Shown in pieces: positions 1-6,737 of a stretch of 9,250 nucleotides of DNA; the first letter of the stretch is position 1, and each line of letters opens with the position of its first letter. This DNA is from Phycisphaerae bacterium (GTDB taxonomy: Bacteria; Planctomycetota; Phycisphaerae; Phycisphaerales; SM1A02). A program made the position numbers and the translations under genes. The stretch lies in NCBI GenBank assembly GCA_002684755.1, contig NYVS01000174.1:1-9250 (forward strand), given 5' to 3'. The notes under the pieces are model-generated. The model did not search any database. It was not told the origin of the DNA and saw only the letters and a program-made list of their open reading frames with translations.

Positions 1-1
1 C

Positions 2-238
2 GCCGGCTTCACGATGTGGATGGCGGGCGGCGGCATCAAGGGCGGGGTGAGCGTGGGACAGACCGACGAACTCGGCTCCGCCGCGGTCGAGGACCCCTTC
101 CACGTGAAGAATCTCCACGCCACGATCCTCAACCAGCTCGGCTTCGATCCGAACGCGTTGTCCTACTTCCACGCCGGCCTCGACAAGAAGCTCGTCGGGG
201 TCGAGGGCGCCACGCCGATCCGCCAGATCATCGCGTAG
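2..238 (+). CDS. DUF1501 domain protein, C-terminal fragment
   Basis: The reading frame is open from the window edge (first full codon at position 2) and stops with TAG at 236-238. It gives 78 residues of a protein whose start lies off the window. The visible part reads AGFTMWMAGGGIKGG, then VGQTDELG, a segment with DLHAT-like LHATILNQLG, YFHAGLDKKLVGVEG, and ends PIRQIIA. This is the typical C-terminal end of DUF1501 proteins, a sulfatase-like (alkaline phosphatase superfamily) group that is very numerous in Planctomycetota. Such genes often sit beside DUF1549/DUF1553 cytochrome-type genes, but the upstream neighbour cannot be seen. The substrate is unknown. The gene faces the DUF1476 gene, with 87 bp between the two stop codons. 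Family assignment is by recognition of the terminal motifs; no catalytic residues can be judged from the fragment. Confidence 0.85.
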   Translation, partial: AGFTMWMAGGGIKGGVSVGQTDELGSAAVEDPFHVKNLHATILNQLGFDPNALSYFHAGLDKKLVGVEGATPIRQIIA

Positions 239-325
239 GAGCCGGATACGCGGAAATGCCGCCGATCGGTCGATCCGACCGGCTCGTCATCAGTCCAATC
301 AAGCCATCGATCGCCCGGGAGCCGT

Positions 326-646
326 TCAGCCGTTCTCGGCCGCGGCGTCCTCGGCGCAGAGGTCCAGTTCCTCCTGGAGCTCGGCGGCGGAGATCTCGAT
401 GCCCTTCGCGGCGAGATCGGCCTGCACCTTGGCGATGACGTCCTGGTCGCCCGGCTCCTGGAGATCGGCGCGAATCACCGTCTTGGCATACGCCTCGGCA
501 TCCTCACCGGAAAGCTCGAGCTGACCCGAGACCCACTGGGCGAAGAGCTTGTCGCGACGCATCTCGAGTCGGAACTTCTGATCGCCCTCGGCATGGAACT
601 TGGCTTCGAAGCCCTCTTCACGTCGTTCGAATCCGCTCTCGCTCAT
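326..646 (-). CDS. DUF1476 protein, F1-ATPase zeta-subunit-like
   Basis: A protein of 106 residues, which matches the usual 100-110 of DUF1476. It begins MSESGFERREEGFEAKF and continues with RRDKLFAQW, AEAYAKTVIRADLQEPGDQDV and a C-terminal acidic helix. The order FE-KF, RR-KL--W, AEAYAK-V--AD--E-GD-DV is the DUF1476 signature. In Paracoccus denitrificans this family is the zeta subunit, whose N-terminal segment blocks rotation of F1-ATPase and so limits ATP hydrolysis. Whether this homologue inhibits an ATPase is inference. The ATG at 646 was chosen because GGAGGG lies 9 bases upstream and because homology starts there; the same frame stays open further upstream only by chance. No ATP synthase genes are in view. 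The gene follows the tRNA-Ala terminator and so needs its own promoter, which I could not identify with confidence. Confidence 0.8.
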   Translation of the reverse strand: MSESGFERREEGFEAKFHAEGDQKFRLEMRRDKLFAQWVSGQLELSGEDAEAYAKTVIRADLQEPGDQDVIAKVQADLAAKGIEISAAELQEELDLCAEDAAAENG

Positions 647-660
647 CGTCGCATTCCCTC

Positions 661-688
661 CGGCCGGAGGTCCAATCGGATCCGGCCG
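661..688 (-). promoter_or_regulatory. Hairpin abutting the DUF1476 ribosome binding site
   Basis: Positions 661-668 (CGGCCGGA) and 681-688 (TCCGGCCG) are perfect inverted complements of 8 bp with a 12-base loop. In the minus-strand mRNA this stem ends exactly where the GGAGGG Shine-Dalgarno sequence (656-661) begins, so the first G of that site falls in the stem. A second short hairpin (704-709 with 714-719, 6 bp, 4-base loop) lies further upstream in the presumed leader. The pairing is plain in the sequence. A role in translation control is inference, and GC-rich DNA makes such stems fairly often. Confidence 0.35.
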
Positions 689-797
689 CTGTCTTTGATG
701 TGTCGCGGAGACTTCCGCGGCGTCAGAGAGTACCAGCCCACGTCTCCTCAAGGGCCTTCCACAGCACGTTTCGCCGTACTCCGGGGACGGAAGGTTG

Positions 798-836
798 AAA
801 ACAGCACGACCCGCCACGATTGAATCGGGCGGGTCG
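798..836 (-). terminator. Intrinsic terminator after tRNA-Ala
   Basis: Positions 807-815 and 828-836 form a perfect 9-bp GC-rich stem (CGACCCGCC with GGCGGGTCG). Inside it, after one bulged A, 817-820 pairs with 824-827 around a 3-base loop. Read on the minus strand, the stem is followed after five bases by TTTT (801-798). It begins only 8 bases past the 3' end of the tRNA, as expected for a short stable-RNA transcript. The T tract is short, so some read-through toward the DUF1476 gene is possible. Confidence 0.7.
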
Positions 837-843
837 CGTCGAA

Positions 844-916
<73 letters not shown>

Positions 917-947
917 TTTGATGCGACGGCGGGATGGGGCCCGACGT

Positions 948-970
948 CGCTTGGATCGGCCCGAGGCCGA
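948..970. repeat. Copy A of a 23-bp intergenic motif
   Basis: This 23-bp segment upstream of tRNA-Ala matches 3905-3927 upstream of trxA at 20 of 23 positions without gaps. The first 7 bases (CGCTTGG) and the last 13 (GGCCCGAGGCCGA) are identical, and the three bases between differ. Both copies have the same orientation relative to the minus-strand gene they precede. This copy lies in the presumed tRNA leader, just after the possible promoter. It could be a regulatory element, a short interspersed repeat, or chance in GC-rich sequence. Confidence 0.45.
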
Positions 971-978
971 GGGGGAAG

Positions 979-1007
979 AGAATACCCCCCTCCCTCCTCC
1001 GCGGCAA
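979..1007 (-). promoter_or_regulatory. Possible sigma-70-type promoter for tRNA-Ala
   Basis: On the minus strand TTGCCG (1007-1002) is followed after 17 bases by TATTCT (984-979). Each hexamer matches four of six consensus bases and the spacing is ideal. Transcription would start near 972, about 55 bases before the mature tRNA. The stretch just after the -10 box is very GC-rich, as often seen in stable-RNA promoters under stringent control. It lies between the S9 peptidase stop codon and the tRNA. This is a reading by eye in GC-rich DNA and has not been scored against background. Confidence 0.4.
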
Positions 1008-1045
1008 GGAATGCGGAAGATTTCGCCCGGACCCGCCCGAATCGA

Positions 1046-3337
1046 TCAGGAAGCCCCGGAATCGTCGGTCCCCGAGCCATCCACCGCGGTCGAAGGCGGG
1101 GTCGCCCGCTTCGAGGTGACGAATCGCGTGAAGAATTCGAGAATCCGGTCCAGCCGATCCATGCGCTGCACGGGGTCTCCGGATCGGCTGAGATCGTGGC
1201 CGGCGTCCGGATACAGAACGTATTCGACGGGCCGCCCCAGATCACGGAGGGCTCGGAACATCATGGCGGACTGGCTGACCCCGGTGCGAAGATCCTGTTC
1301 GCCATGGAGGACGAGCAGCGGGGTCTTGATGTCCGCCACGTCGTCGAAGGGATTGTTGCGCTCGATGAGCTCCCGAAAACGCGGCTCGAACGGACGACCA
1401 CCGAACGCCCAGTCCACGAGCCGGAACGCATTTCCCTCGCCGTAGAACGTCCCGAGGTCGTAGACGCCGCGCTGTGCGACCGCCGCCTTGAACCGATCGT
1501 CGTGCGCGATCATCCATGCCGTGAGGTATCCCCCATAGGAACCCCCGGTGATCACCAGTCGATCGGCGTCGACCCATTCCCGAGTGCACGCCGCATCGAC
1601 GACGGCGAGACAGTCGGACGCCGGGCCGGGACCCCAGTCCTGATGATTCGCCCGCTGGAACGCCTCGCCGTAGCCACCGGAGCCGCGCGGATTGCAATAG
1701 ACCACGCCGAATCCCCAGCTTGCCGAGAGCTGCCACTCGAGCCACATCGTCGCCTCGCCGGGACCCCACATCGCGCTGGGACCTCCGTGGATCGCGAGAA
1801 TCATCGGCGCGGTGTCCCCCGCTTCCATTCCGAGCGGGGGGAGCTGCCAGTACTGGATGCGACGACCATCCGGTCGATCCACCCAACCCTCCGTCGGACG
1901 TACCACGAGGCGGTCGGCCAGCCACGGATTCGCATCGAAGACCGGCCGCTCGATGCCATCGTTCCGGACCCGCAACACCGAAGGATTCGCCGACGACGAC
2001 TCCGCCCAGGCGATCACGTCCCCACCCACCGCGAAGCATTCGACCTGCGTGGGGAGACCGTCTCGAATCCGAACGATCTCGACCGGTTCGATGGTCGCGG
2101 GGCTGGCGGCGTACAAGGGGACGGCGCCGGCGTTCGCGGCGGTGAAGAGGATCTTCGCGGCCTCGTTGGACCACTCGAAATCACCGACGTCGAGTTCCCC
2201 CCCGTCGGTCGCCCAGATCGGTTCGCCGCCGGCGACGGGAATGAGCCCGATGCGCGAACCGCGGTAGAACGGTTCGTCGGAGGGCCGGCCCTTGAAGGCG
2301 ATGAGACTTCCGTCCGGACCGGGGATGGGATCGGTGAACGCCCACCCGACCGTCTCCAGAATCACCGTCGATGACGCTTCTTCCGCGAGATCCACCCGCT
2401 CCAGTCGCGCGTCGAGGATCTCGTCGGGATGGACCTTGCCGCTTCGGGCCGCCAGAAAGACGCTCCGGCCGTCGACGGAGAAGGTCGGGTCGAATCGGTC
2501 GACCACCCCGCGTCCGAGACGACGGGGTGGTCCCGCGTCGTCGCCCAGGGGCACCAGGTAGATCTGTCGCAGTCGAACCCGTTCCTCGATCGCCTTCTCG
2601 CCCTGGAAGGCGATCCGGTCGACGAGTCGGGGATTGCGTTCGCCGGTGTTCCCCTCGAGCCAGGCCCGGACTTCGGCGAGCGTCCCGCCGGGATCGGGTC
2701 GGACGCCGTTCGCCTCCGATTGAACTCGATCGTCTTCATCATGCCGGACGCGTCCGGGGCGGGTGGGCGCCCAGCCCGGTGCGCCATCCTCGCGAATGAT
2801 CTCCGCGAGCGGGCGTCGGGACTCCACCACCAGTGACGCCCCGTCGGGCGACCAGCGTGGTCGACCGGCCCCGTCGTCGAATCGCGTCACCTGGCGGGCC
2901 TCGCCACCGTCGAGCGGCAGGATCCAGATCTGGGCACCGGCGTCCTGGTCGTCGTCGGAACCGGACTCGCCCGCCCGGACGAACGCCAGCCGATCTCCGG
3001 TCGGAGATAGTTCCGGACTCGAATCACGTCGGTCGCCGAACGTGAGCTGCCGAGGCGTCGCGTCGACGTCTTCGAGATCGATTCGGAAGAGATGGCGACG
3101 AATCGCGCAATCACCTGGACGGATCGGCCCGTCGGCGTCTCCGGTTCGTTCGAACGACTCGACCGAGACGATCACGAATCGACCGAGGCGGTCGACCTCC
3201 ACGTCTCGGATCGTCCGCAGGCGGAGCAGATCGTTGGTGGTGATCGGGGTCGGGTCGCCGGATCCGACCGCATGCGAGGTCAGCATGGTCATGAGCGTCA
3301 CCAGAAGGAGGAACGAACTTCGATGCAGATTGGGCAT
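1046..3337 (-). CDS. Secreted S9 family peptidase (prolyl oligopeptidase-type)
   Basis: A 763-residue serine peptidase. Residues 1-25 look like a Sec signal peptide (short basic start, hydrophobic run at 9-20), so it probably acts outside the cytoplasm. Residues 35-470 form a beta-propeller with PD40-like repeats, for example SPELSPTGDRLAFV (107-120), RWSPDGASLVVES (161-173), DPTFSVDGRSVFLAA (283-297) and DGSLIAFKG (342-350). The C-terminal part is an alpha/beta hydrolase: HGGP oxyanion motif at 517-520, nucleophile Ser600 in GGSYGG, Asp682 in HGEQD, His714 in DAGH. The triad order and propeller fit the acylaminoacyl-peptidase-like S9C group, which cleaves short peptides; the exact substrate is unknown. 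The ATG at 3337 was chosen for the signal peptide; no strong Shine-Dalgarno precedes it. The last 20 residues are a Ser/Thr/Gly/Asp-rich tail. The trxA terminator separates it from upstream genes, so it is probably monocistronic. Confidence 0.92.
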   Translation of the reverse strand: MPNLHRSSFLLLVTLMTMLTSHAVGSGDPTPITTNDLLRLRTIRDVEVDRLGRFVIVSVESFERTGDADGPIRPGDCAIRRHLFRIDLEDVDATPRQLTFGDRRDSSPELSPTGDRLAFVRAGESGSDDDQDAGAQIWILPLDGGEARQVTRFDDGAGRPRWSPDGASLVVESRRPLAEIIREDGAPGWAPTRPGRVRHDEDDRVQSEANGVRPDPGGTLAEVRAWLEGNTGERNPRLVDRIAFQGEKAIEERVRLRQIYLVPLGDDAGPPRRLGRGVVDRFDPTFSVDGRSVFLAARSGKVHPDEILDARLERVDLAEEASSTVILETVGWAFTDPIPGPDGSLIAFKGRPSDEPFYRGSRIGLIPVAGGEPIWATDGGELDVGDFEWSNEAAKILFTAANAGAVPLYAASPATIEPVEIVRIRDGLPTQVECFAVGGDVIAWAESSSANPSVLRVRNDGIERPVFDANPWLADRLVVRPTEGWVDRPDGRRIQYWQLPPLGMEAGDTAPMILAIHGGPSAMWGPGEATMWLEWQLSASWGFGVVYCNPRGSGGYGEAFQRANHQDWGPGPASDCLAVVDAACTREWVDADRLVITGGSYGGYLTAWMIAHDDRFKAAVAQRGVYDLGTFYGEGNAFRLVDWAFGGRPFEPRFRELIERNNPFDDVADIKTPLLVLHGEQDLRTGVSQSAMMFRALRDLGRPVEYVLYPDAGHDLSRSGDPVQRMDRLDRILEFFTRFVTSKRATPPSTAVDGSGTDDSGAS

Positions 3338-3394
3338 CGTCTCATTCTGGCGAATCCGGCCGTCGGCATCGAGTGTGCAGCGACGGGAAGTCCC

Positions 3395-3432
3395 AAAAAG
3401 ACCGTCGCCCGACCGCGGGGGTCGGGCGACGG
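3395..3432 (-). terminator. Strong intrinsic terminator after trxA
   Basis: Positions 3402-3413 and 3421-3432 are a perfect 12-bp inverted repeat (CCGTCGCCCGAC with GTCGGGCGACGG) around a 7-base loop. On the minus strand the stem is followed by TC and then five Ts (3399-3395). It starts about 30 bases after the trxA stop codon and ends before the S9 peptidase start. This is the clearest terminator in the window. On the plus strand there is no T tract, so it acts in one direction only. Confidence 0.88.
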
Positions 3433-3463
3433 CGTCGATCGTGGGATCGGTACGGTGCCGGGA

Positions 3464-3793
3464 TCACATCGCGGCGTCGATCGCGGCCGCGAGATCGGCC
3501 TTGTCAGCGATGCCGACGACCTTCTTGACCACTTCGCCGTTCTTCATGATGACGATCGTCGGGATCGACATGATCTGGAACTTGGCGGCGACTTCGCGAT
3601 TGGAATCGACGTCGACCTTGCCGACCTTGGCGCGACCTTCGTAGTCACCGGCGAGCTCGTCGATGGTCGGGGCGAGCGCTCGGCAGGGGCCGCACCACTC
3701 CGCCCAGAAGTCGACGAGGACCGGCTGGGAGGACTGCATGGCCTCGGTTTCGAAATTGGCGTCGGTGAACTCGAAGACGGCGGTGCTGGCCAT
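3464..3793 (-). CDS. trxA: Thioredoxin
   Basis: A 109-residue classical thioredoxin, the usual length. The active site is WCGPC with redox Cys34 and Cys37, preceded by VLVDFWAEW. The cis-proline is Pro78 in SIPT, and the C-terminal half has the expected KNGEVV and VVGIADKADL segments. It reduces disulfides of cytoplasmic partners such as ribonucleotide reductase, methionine sulfoxide reductase and peroxiredoxins, and is itself recycled by thioredoxin reductase, which is not in view. There is no signal peptide. The start at 3793 was preferred over an in-frame ATG at 3835 because AAGGAG lies 8 bases upstream and because thioredoxin homology begins there. It lies 185 bp downstream of folP and is followed by a strong terminator. 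Whether it is read from its own promoter or from the folP transcript is not settled. Confidence 0.96.
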   Translation of the reverse strand: MASTAVFEFTDANFETEAMQSSQPVLVDFWAEWCGPCRALAPTIDELAGDYEGRAKVGKVDVDSNREVAAKFQIMSIPTIVIMKNGEVVKKVVGIADKADLAAAIDAAM

Positions 3794-3801
3794 TCGAACG
3801 G

Positions 3802-3807
3802 CTCCTT
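3802..3807 (-). promoter_or_regulatory. Ribosome binding site deciding the trxA start
   Basis: AAGGAG on the minus strand lies 8 bases before the ATG at 3793. It is the best Shine-Dalgarno sequence in the window and rules against the upstream in-frame ATG at 3835, which would add 14 residues not found in thioredoxins. Confidence 0.8.
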
Positions 3808-3904
3808 GAAGATCGCCTGCTGGAGGCGGAATCATGTGGTGAATGGGTCTCGCCGGTCACCTCCGACCGTGCGATTCGGTTGGGAATGGTAGCCGTTCGG
3901 AGAC

Positions 3905-3927
3905 CGCTTGGTCGGGCCCGAGGCCGA
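3905..3927. repeat. Copy B of a 23-bp intergenic motif
   Basis: This copy sits in the folP-trxA gap, about 110 bases upstream of the trxA start, and matches 948-970 at 20 of 23 positions. The 13-base block GGCCCGAGGCCGA is identical in both. A weak -10-like TACCAT (minus strand, 3891-3886) lies just downstream, so the motif could flank a trxA promoter. That role is inference. Confidence 0.45.
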
Positions 3928-3978
3928 TCCTCGACGCGGAACGGGGTGGACGCCCCAAGGCGGCCGATTCAATCGGAA

Positions 3979-4872
3979 TCACCCGCCCTCGACTCGTCCC
4001 GCCCGCTCGACCGCGGCGGCGATCCGGAGCGATCGTTCGTGGATCCCCACGTCATGAACCCGGAAGAAGCGGGCCCCCGCACGCCACGCCTCGACGGCGA
4101 GCACGGCCGATTCGGGATCCCGATCGCGTGCCTCGGTCATGCCGGAGGCGGCGCCGAGAAAGCTCTTCCGACTCCCGCCGACCAGAACCGGATGGCCCGT
4201 CTCGACGAACACCGGAAGTCCGGCGACCAGGTCGAAATTCTGCTCCACGGTCTTCCCGAATCCGAGCCCGGGGTCGATCGCCACCGATGCCGGGTCGACG
4301 CCCGCGTCGATCGCGGCCTCCACACGACTCCGCAGGAAGGACGCCACGTCCCGGACGACGTCGGCGTAGACCGGCGATCGTTCGTAGGCGTCGCTGTAGG
4401 AGTCGTCGGCCGGTCGCTTCAATCGATGCATCAGCACGACGCCTCGGTCACGTTCCGCGACCAGGTCGAGGATGCCGGCGTCCTCGGTGCCCGCCGAGAC
4501 GTCGTTGAGGGCATCCGCACCCGCGTCGAACGCAGCCGCCGCGACCGCCGCCCGCGTGGTGTCGATGGTGATCGCGACCGATTCACCGAGTGTCTGCCGG
4601 CGGACGCCCTCGATCACCGGCACGACGCGGGCGATCTGCTCGTCGACCGAGACCGACGCGGCCCCGGGCCGGGTCGACTCGCCGCCAACGTCGAGCACCG
4701 TCGCACCGGCCTCGATCATGCCGAGCCCGGTCGCGATCGCCCGCTCGGGGTCGAGATGGTCGCCGCCATCGGAGAAACTGTCCGGCGTCGCGTTCAGGAC
4801 GCCCATCAGGCACCACGGCTCGAGCGTCACCCGCCGATCGTGTCCCAGACGCCAGACGCGGGCCCCGCTCAT
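3979..4872 (-). CDS. folP: Dihydropteroate synthase
   Basis: A 297-residue enzyme of folate synthesis. It joins 7,8-dihydropterin pyrophosphate with p-aminobenzoate to give dihydropteroate and is the target of sulfonamides. The TIM-barrel motifs appear in order: MGVLNATPDSFSDGG (23-37, Asn27), DVGGESTRPG (61-70, the loop with Thr67-Arg68-Pro69), IDTT (Asp104), NDVSAG (123-128), MH (148-149), DPGLGFGKT (200-208), GGSRKSFLG (232-240, Lys236) and RVHDV (271-275). All key residues expected for the family are there. The segment after MH (RLKRPADDSYSDAYERS) is longer and more polar than in E. coli. The ATG at 4872 overlaps the stop codon of the upstream gene as ATGA, with GAGG shortly before it. 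This pairing fixes the start and implies translational coupling. The in-frame extension further upstream is very Arg/Gly-rich and is an artefact. Confidence 0.95.
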   Translation of the reverse strand: MSGARVWRLGHDRRVTLEPWCLMGVLNATPDSFSDGGDHLDPERAIATGLGMIEAGATVLDVGGESTRPGAASVSVDEQIARVVPVIEGVRRQTLGESVAITIDTTRAAVAAAAFDAGADALNDVSAGTEDAGILDLVAERDRGVVLMHRLKRPADDSYSDAYERSPVYADVVRDVASFLRSRVEAAIDAGVDPASVAIDPGLGFGKTVEQNFDLVAGLPVFVETGHPVLVGGSRKSFLGAASGMTEARDRDPESAVLAVEAWRAGARFFRVHDVGIHERSLRIAAAVERAGRVEGG

Positions 4873-6647
4873 CCGCCGCCCTCGCCCCGGACGTCTCCCA
4901 TCGCCTGCGAGATGGCGTTTCCGACCGCGAGGCCGACGACCTCGCTCGGCACGACCATCGCCCACTCCAGACGGGCCTCGCCGTCGGCCGGACCGAACGC
5001 GAGTCCGAATCCGATCGGTGGCATGTCCGTCGGCAGCTCGGGCACCATGCCGTCGGCCCCGGGAACGAGACTCGCCACCTGCCGAGCAAGTCGGCCGAGC
5101 TGGCCGACGTCGATGAACATCTCGACGTCGGGATTCGCAGGCAGCCAGGAACGCATCGACGTCAGCGTCGGATCCGCGTCGAGCCCCGGCGCGGTCGTCC
5201 CGGCCTCGACCGCCCGGGCGAGCACGTCCGGCCGGCGACTGAAGGTCATGACGTAGCCGCCTCCGACCACCCGCCCCAGGCCCTTGAGACCACGCGGACC
5301 GAACATCATCTTCTCGACCGTCAGCTGGAGCGAGGCATCACCGACGGTTCCTGAGTCGTCCCGCTGCTTCGCCTTCGCGATCGCCGCGGTCATCTCGAAT
5401 TCATCGGCGACGCCACCCTTGCGCTGCTTCACGTCGTTCTGCCACGTCGTCTTTCGTTCGAGCGCGCCCGTGACGCCCGACATCGCCGGAACGGCGTCGG
5501 CCATCGCCGATCGAACCGCATCCGGATCGTCGGTCAGGAGGATCAGCGACGCGTCGTTCAACGCTCCGCCCATCGCGACGCCGAGCTTGCTCGGGTACAT
5601 CGCGAACTCCATGCCGTGCATGGACGGTCCGATCTTCGACATCCAGTCCGGCATGATCGTCGCGTCGACGTCCATGACGGAGAGCAGTTCCATCATGCCG
5701 GGGTAACCACCGAGGCCGTCGAAGTCGACGCCCATCGCCATGTAGAAACGCTGGTTCGGCAGGCGATCGAGCACCGATTCCGACGCACCAGCCGCCGGCG
5801 CCTCGATCTTCGCCGCGAGTGCGGACATGGGCCCGCCCGCATCGAAGCGGGTCCAGCTGCGGACCCCGATCGCCAGCGCATCGACGTCGACCGCGATCAC
5901 CAGTTCCGCCGCGTCCGACCCGAGCCGATCGATCATCGACCCCATCCCGAAGTCCGCGAGACCGGCCATGCCCGCCGCGGGCGCATTGGCCTCCGCCGCG
6001 TCGATCGCCGCGTCGCGGGTCGACTGCAGGGTTCCGCCGTCGATTCGAATCACCACGTCGGCCTGCCGCATCCCCTTCGTCGCGTCGGGACCGAATCCCT
6101 TCGAGAGTCCGTCCGCCAGGGCCTGGCTCGGCTTCCAGGCCGTGAGCAGATCCTCGCGTGATGCGATCAGGACGTGCGCGTCGGCCACCTTGAGATGGAC
6201 GATCTCTCCATCCCGGGTCCGATGGGCCGAAGCGCCTTCGGCCGCGTCCGCCTCGAAGTTCGCATCGATGAACCGCGTCGCATCCTCCACCGGCACCGCG
6301 ACGACGCCATCACCGTTCGAAAGCGATTCGCCGGACTCGGCCCACGCGGCGAGCGATCCACGTTCGTCGAATCCGGCCGCGATTCCGAATTGCGAGATGA
6401 TCACGTCGATCGGCCGACCCGCGACCGCCAGTTCCGGACGATTCGCCCGATCGAGCATGTCGCCGAGGTCGGCGTTCAGGGCCGAAAGGCTCGGAATCAC
6501 CATCCAGGCGACCGCGTCGTCGGGAACGATCTCGAGGGCGTCGGCCAGCCGATCCGCGTGAAGCGTCGAGCTCCAGCCAAGCGGACCGAAGAGCGTTGCG
6601 AGGACGAGCCCGGAAAGGGCTTTTCGGCGACGTGGGATTCGAATCAT
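4869..6647 (-). CDS. Secreted DUF3352-like protein of unknown function
   Basis: A 592-residue protein. A basic start (MIRIPRRRK) and hydrophobic run (11-25) form a signal peptide, with likely cleavage after LHA at 31. The mature part opens DRLADALEIVPDDAVAWMVIPSL, a pattern I associate with DUF3352-like planctomycete proteins in which each half begins with a statement of this kind about a putative domain; the match is by recollection and only moderate. Hydrophobic stretches recur (for example 249-262, FYMAMGVDFDGLGG at 301-314, GFGLAFG at 546-552) without forming membrane spans, consistent with a large beta-rich exported domain. Only the first residues hold no cysteine-based motif and no catalytic motif is evident anywhere. 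The ATG at 6647 has AGGAG 7 bases upstream; the frame is open to 7088 but that part runs antisense to the membrane protein gene. Its stop overlaps the folP start, so the two are co-transcribed. Function unknown. Confidence 0.8.
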   Translation of the reverse strand: MIRIPRRRKALSGLVLATLFGPLGWSSTLHADRLADALEIVPDDAVAWMVIPSLSALNADLGDMLDRANRPELAVAGRPIDVIISQFGIAAGFDERGSLAAWAESGESLSNGDGVVAVPVEDATRFIDANFEADAAEGASAHRTRDGEIVHLKVADAHVLIASREDLLTAWKPSQALADGLSKGFGPDATKGMRQADVVIRIDGGTLQSTRDAAIDAAEANAPAAGMAGLADFGMGSMIDRLGSDAAELVIAVDVDALAIGVRSWTRFDAGGPMSALAAKIEAPAAGASESVLDRLPNQRFYMAMGVDFDGLGGYPGMMELLSVMDVDATIMPDWMSKIGPSMHGMEFAMYPSKLGVAMGGALNDASLILLTDDPDAVRSAMADAVPAMSGVTGALERKTTWQNDVKQRKGGVADEFEMTAAIAKAKQRDDSGTVGDASLQLTVEKMMFGPRGLKGLGRVVGGGYVMTFSRRPDVLARAVEAGTTAPGLDADPTLTSMRSWLPANPDVEMFIDVGQLGRLARQVASLVPGADGMVPELPTDMPPIGFGLAFGPADGEARLEWAMVVPSEVVGLAVGNAISQAMGDVRGEGGG

Positions 6648-6737
6648 GGTCAGGCTCCTGTCCTCGTACTCTATGCCGATCTTCGCCGCGATCATCGGGA
6701 ACGCGGCACCCTTCTTCCGAGCGGGACGAGGATCGAC
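6648..6737. promoter_or_regulatory. 90-bp divergent intergenic region
   Basis: This short spacer lies between two genes that are transcribed away from each other, the DUF3352-like gene (minus) and the membrane protein (plus). Both must be expressed from promoters in or near it. Only the two ribosome binding sites are clear: AGGAG on the minus strand (6659-6655) and GAGG on the plus strand (6728-6731). I could not find convincing -35/-10 pairs. The promoters may overlap back to back or extend into the coding sequences. Confidence 0.5.

Noticed and set aside
239..325. Possible bidirectional terminator between the DUF1501 and DUF1476 genes
   Set aside because: Inverted repeats exist (239-245 with 279-285, and 267-272 with 276-281), but they exclude each other and neither is followed by a T tract on either strand.
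3886..3891. TACCAT as a -10 box for trxA
   Set aside because: No acceptable -35 hexamer at 16-18 bases upstream; mentioned only as context for the shared motif.
3959..3978. Hairpin just after the folP stop codon as a terminator
   Set aside because: Only a 5-bp stem (CCGAT with ATCGG) with no T tract; too weak to call.
4873..4965. Longer folP start at 4965
   Set aside because: It would add 31 Arg/Gly-rich residues before the normal DHPS start and overlap the upstream gene by about 100 bases; the ATGA overlap at 4872 fits better.
3880..5256. Plus-strand open frame (458 codons) opposite folP and the DUF3352-like gene
   Set aside because: It has no recognisable domain, and the opposite strand carries all DHPS motifs in order.
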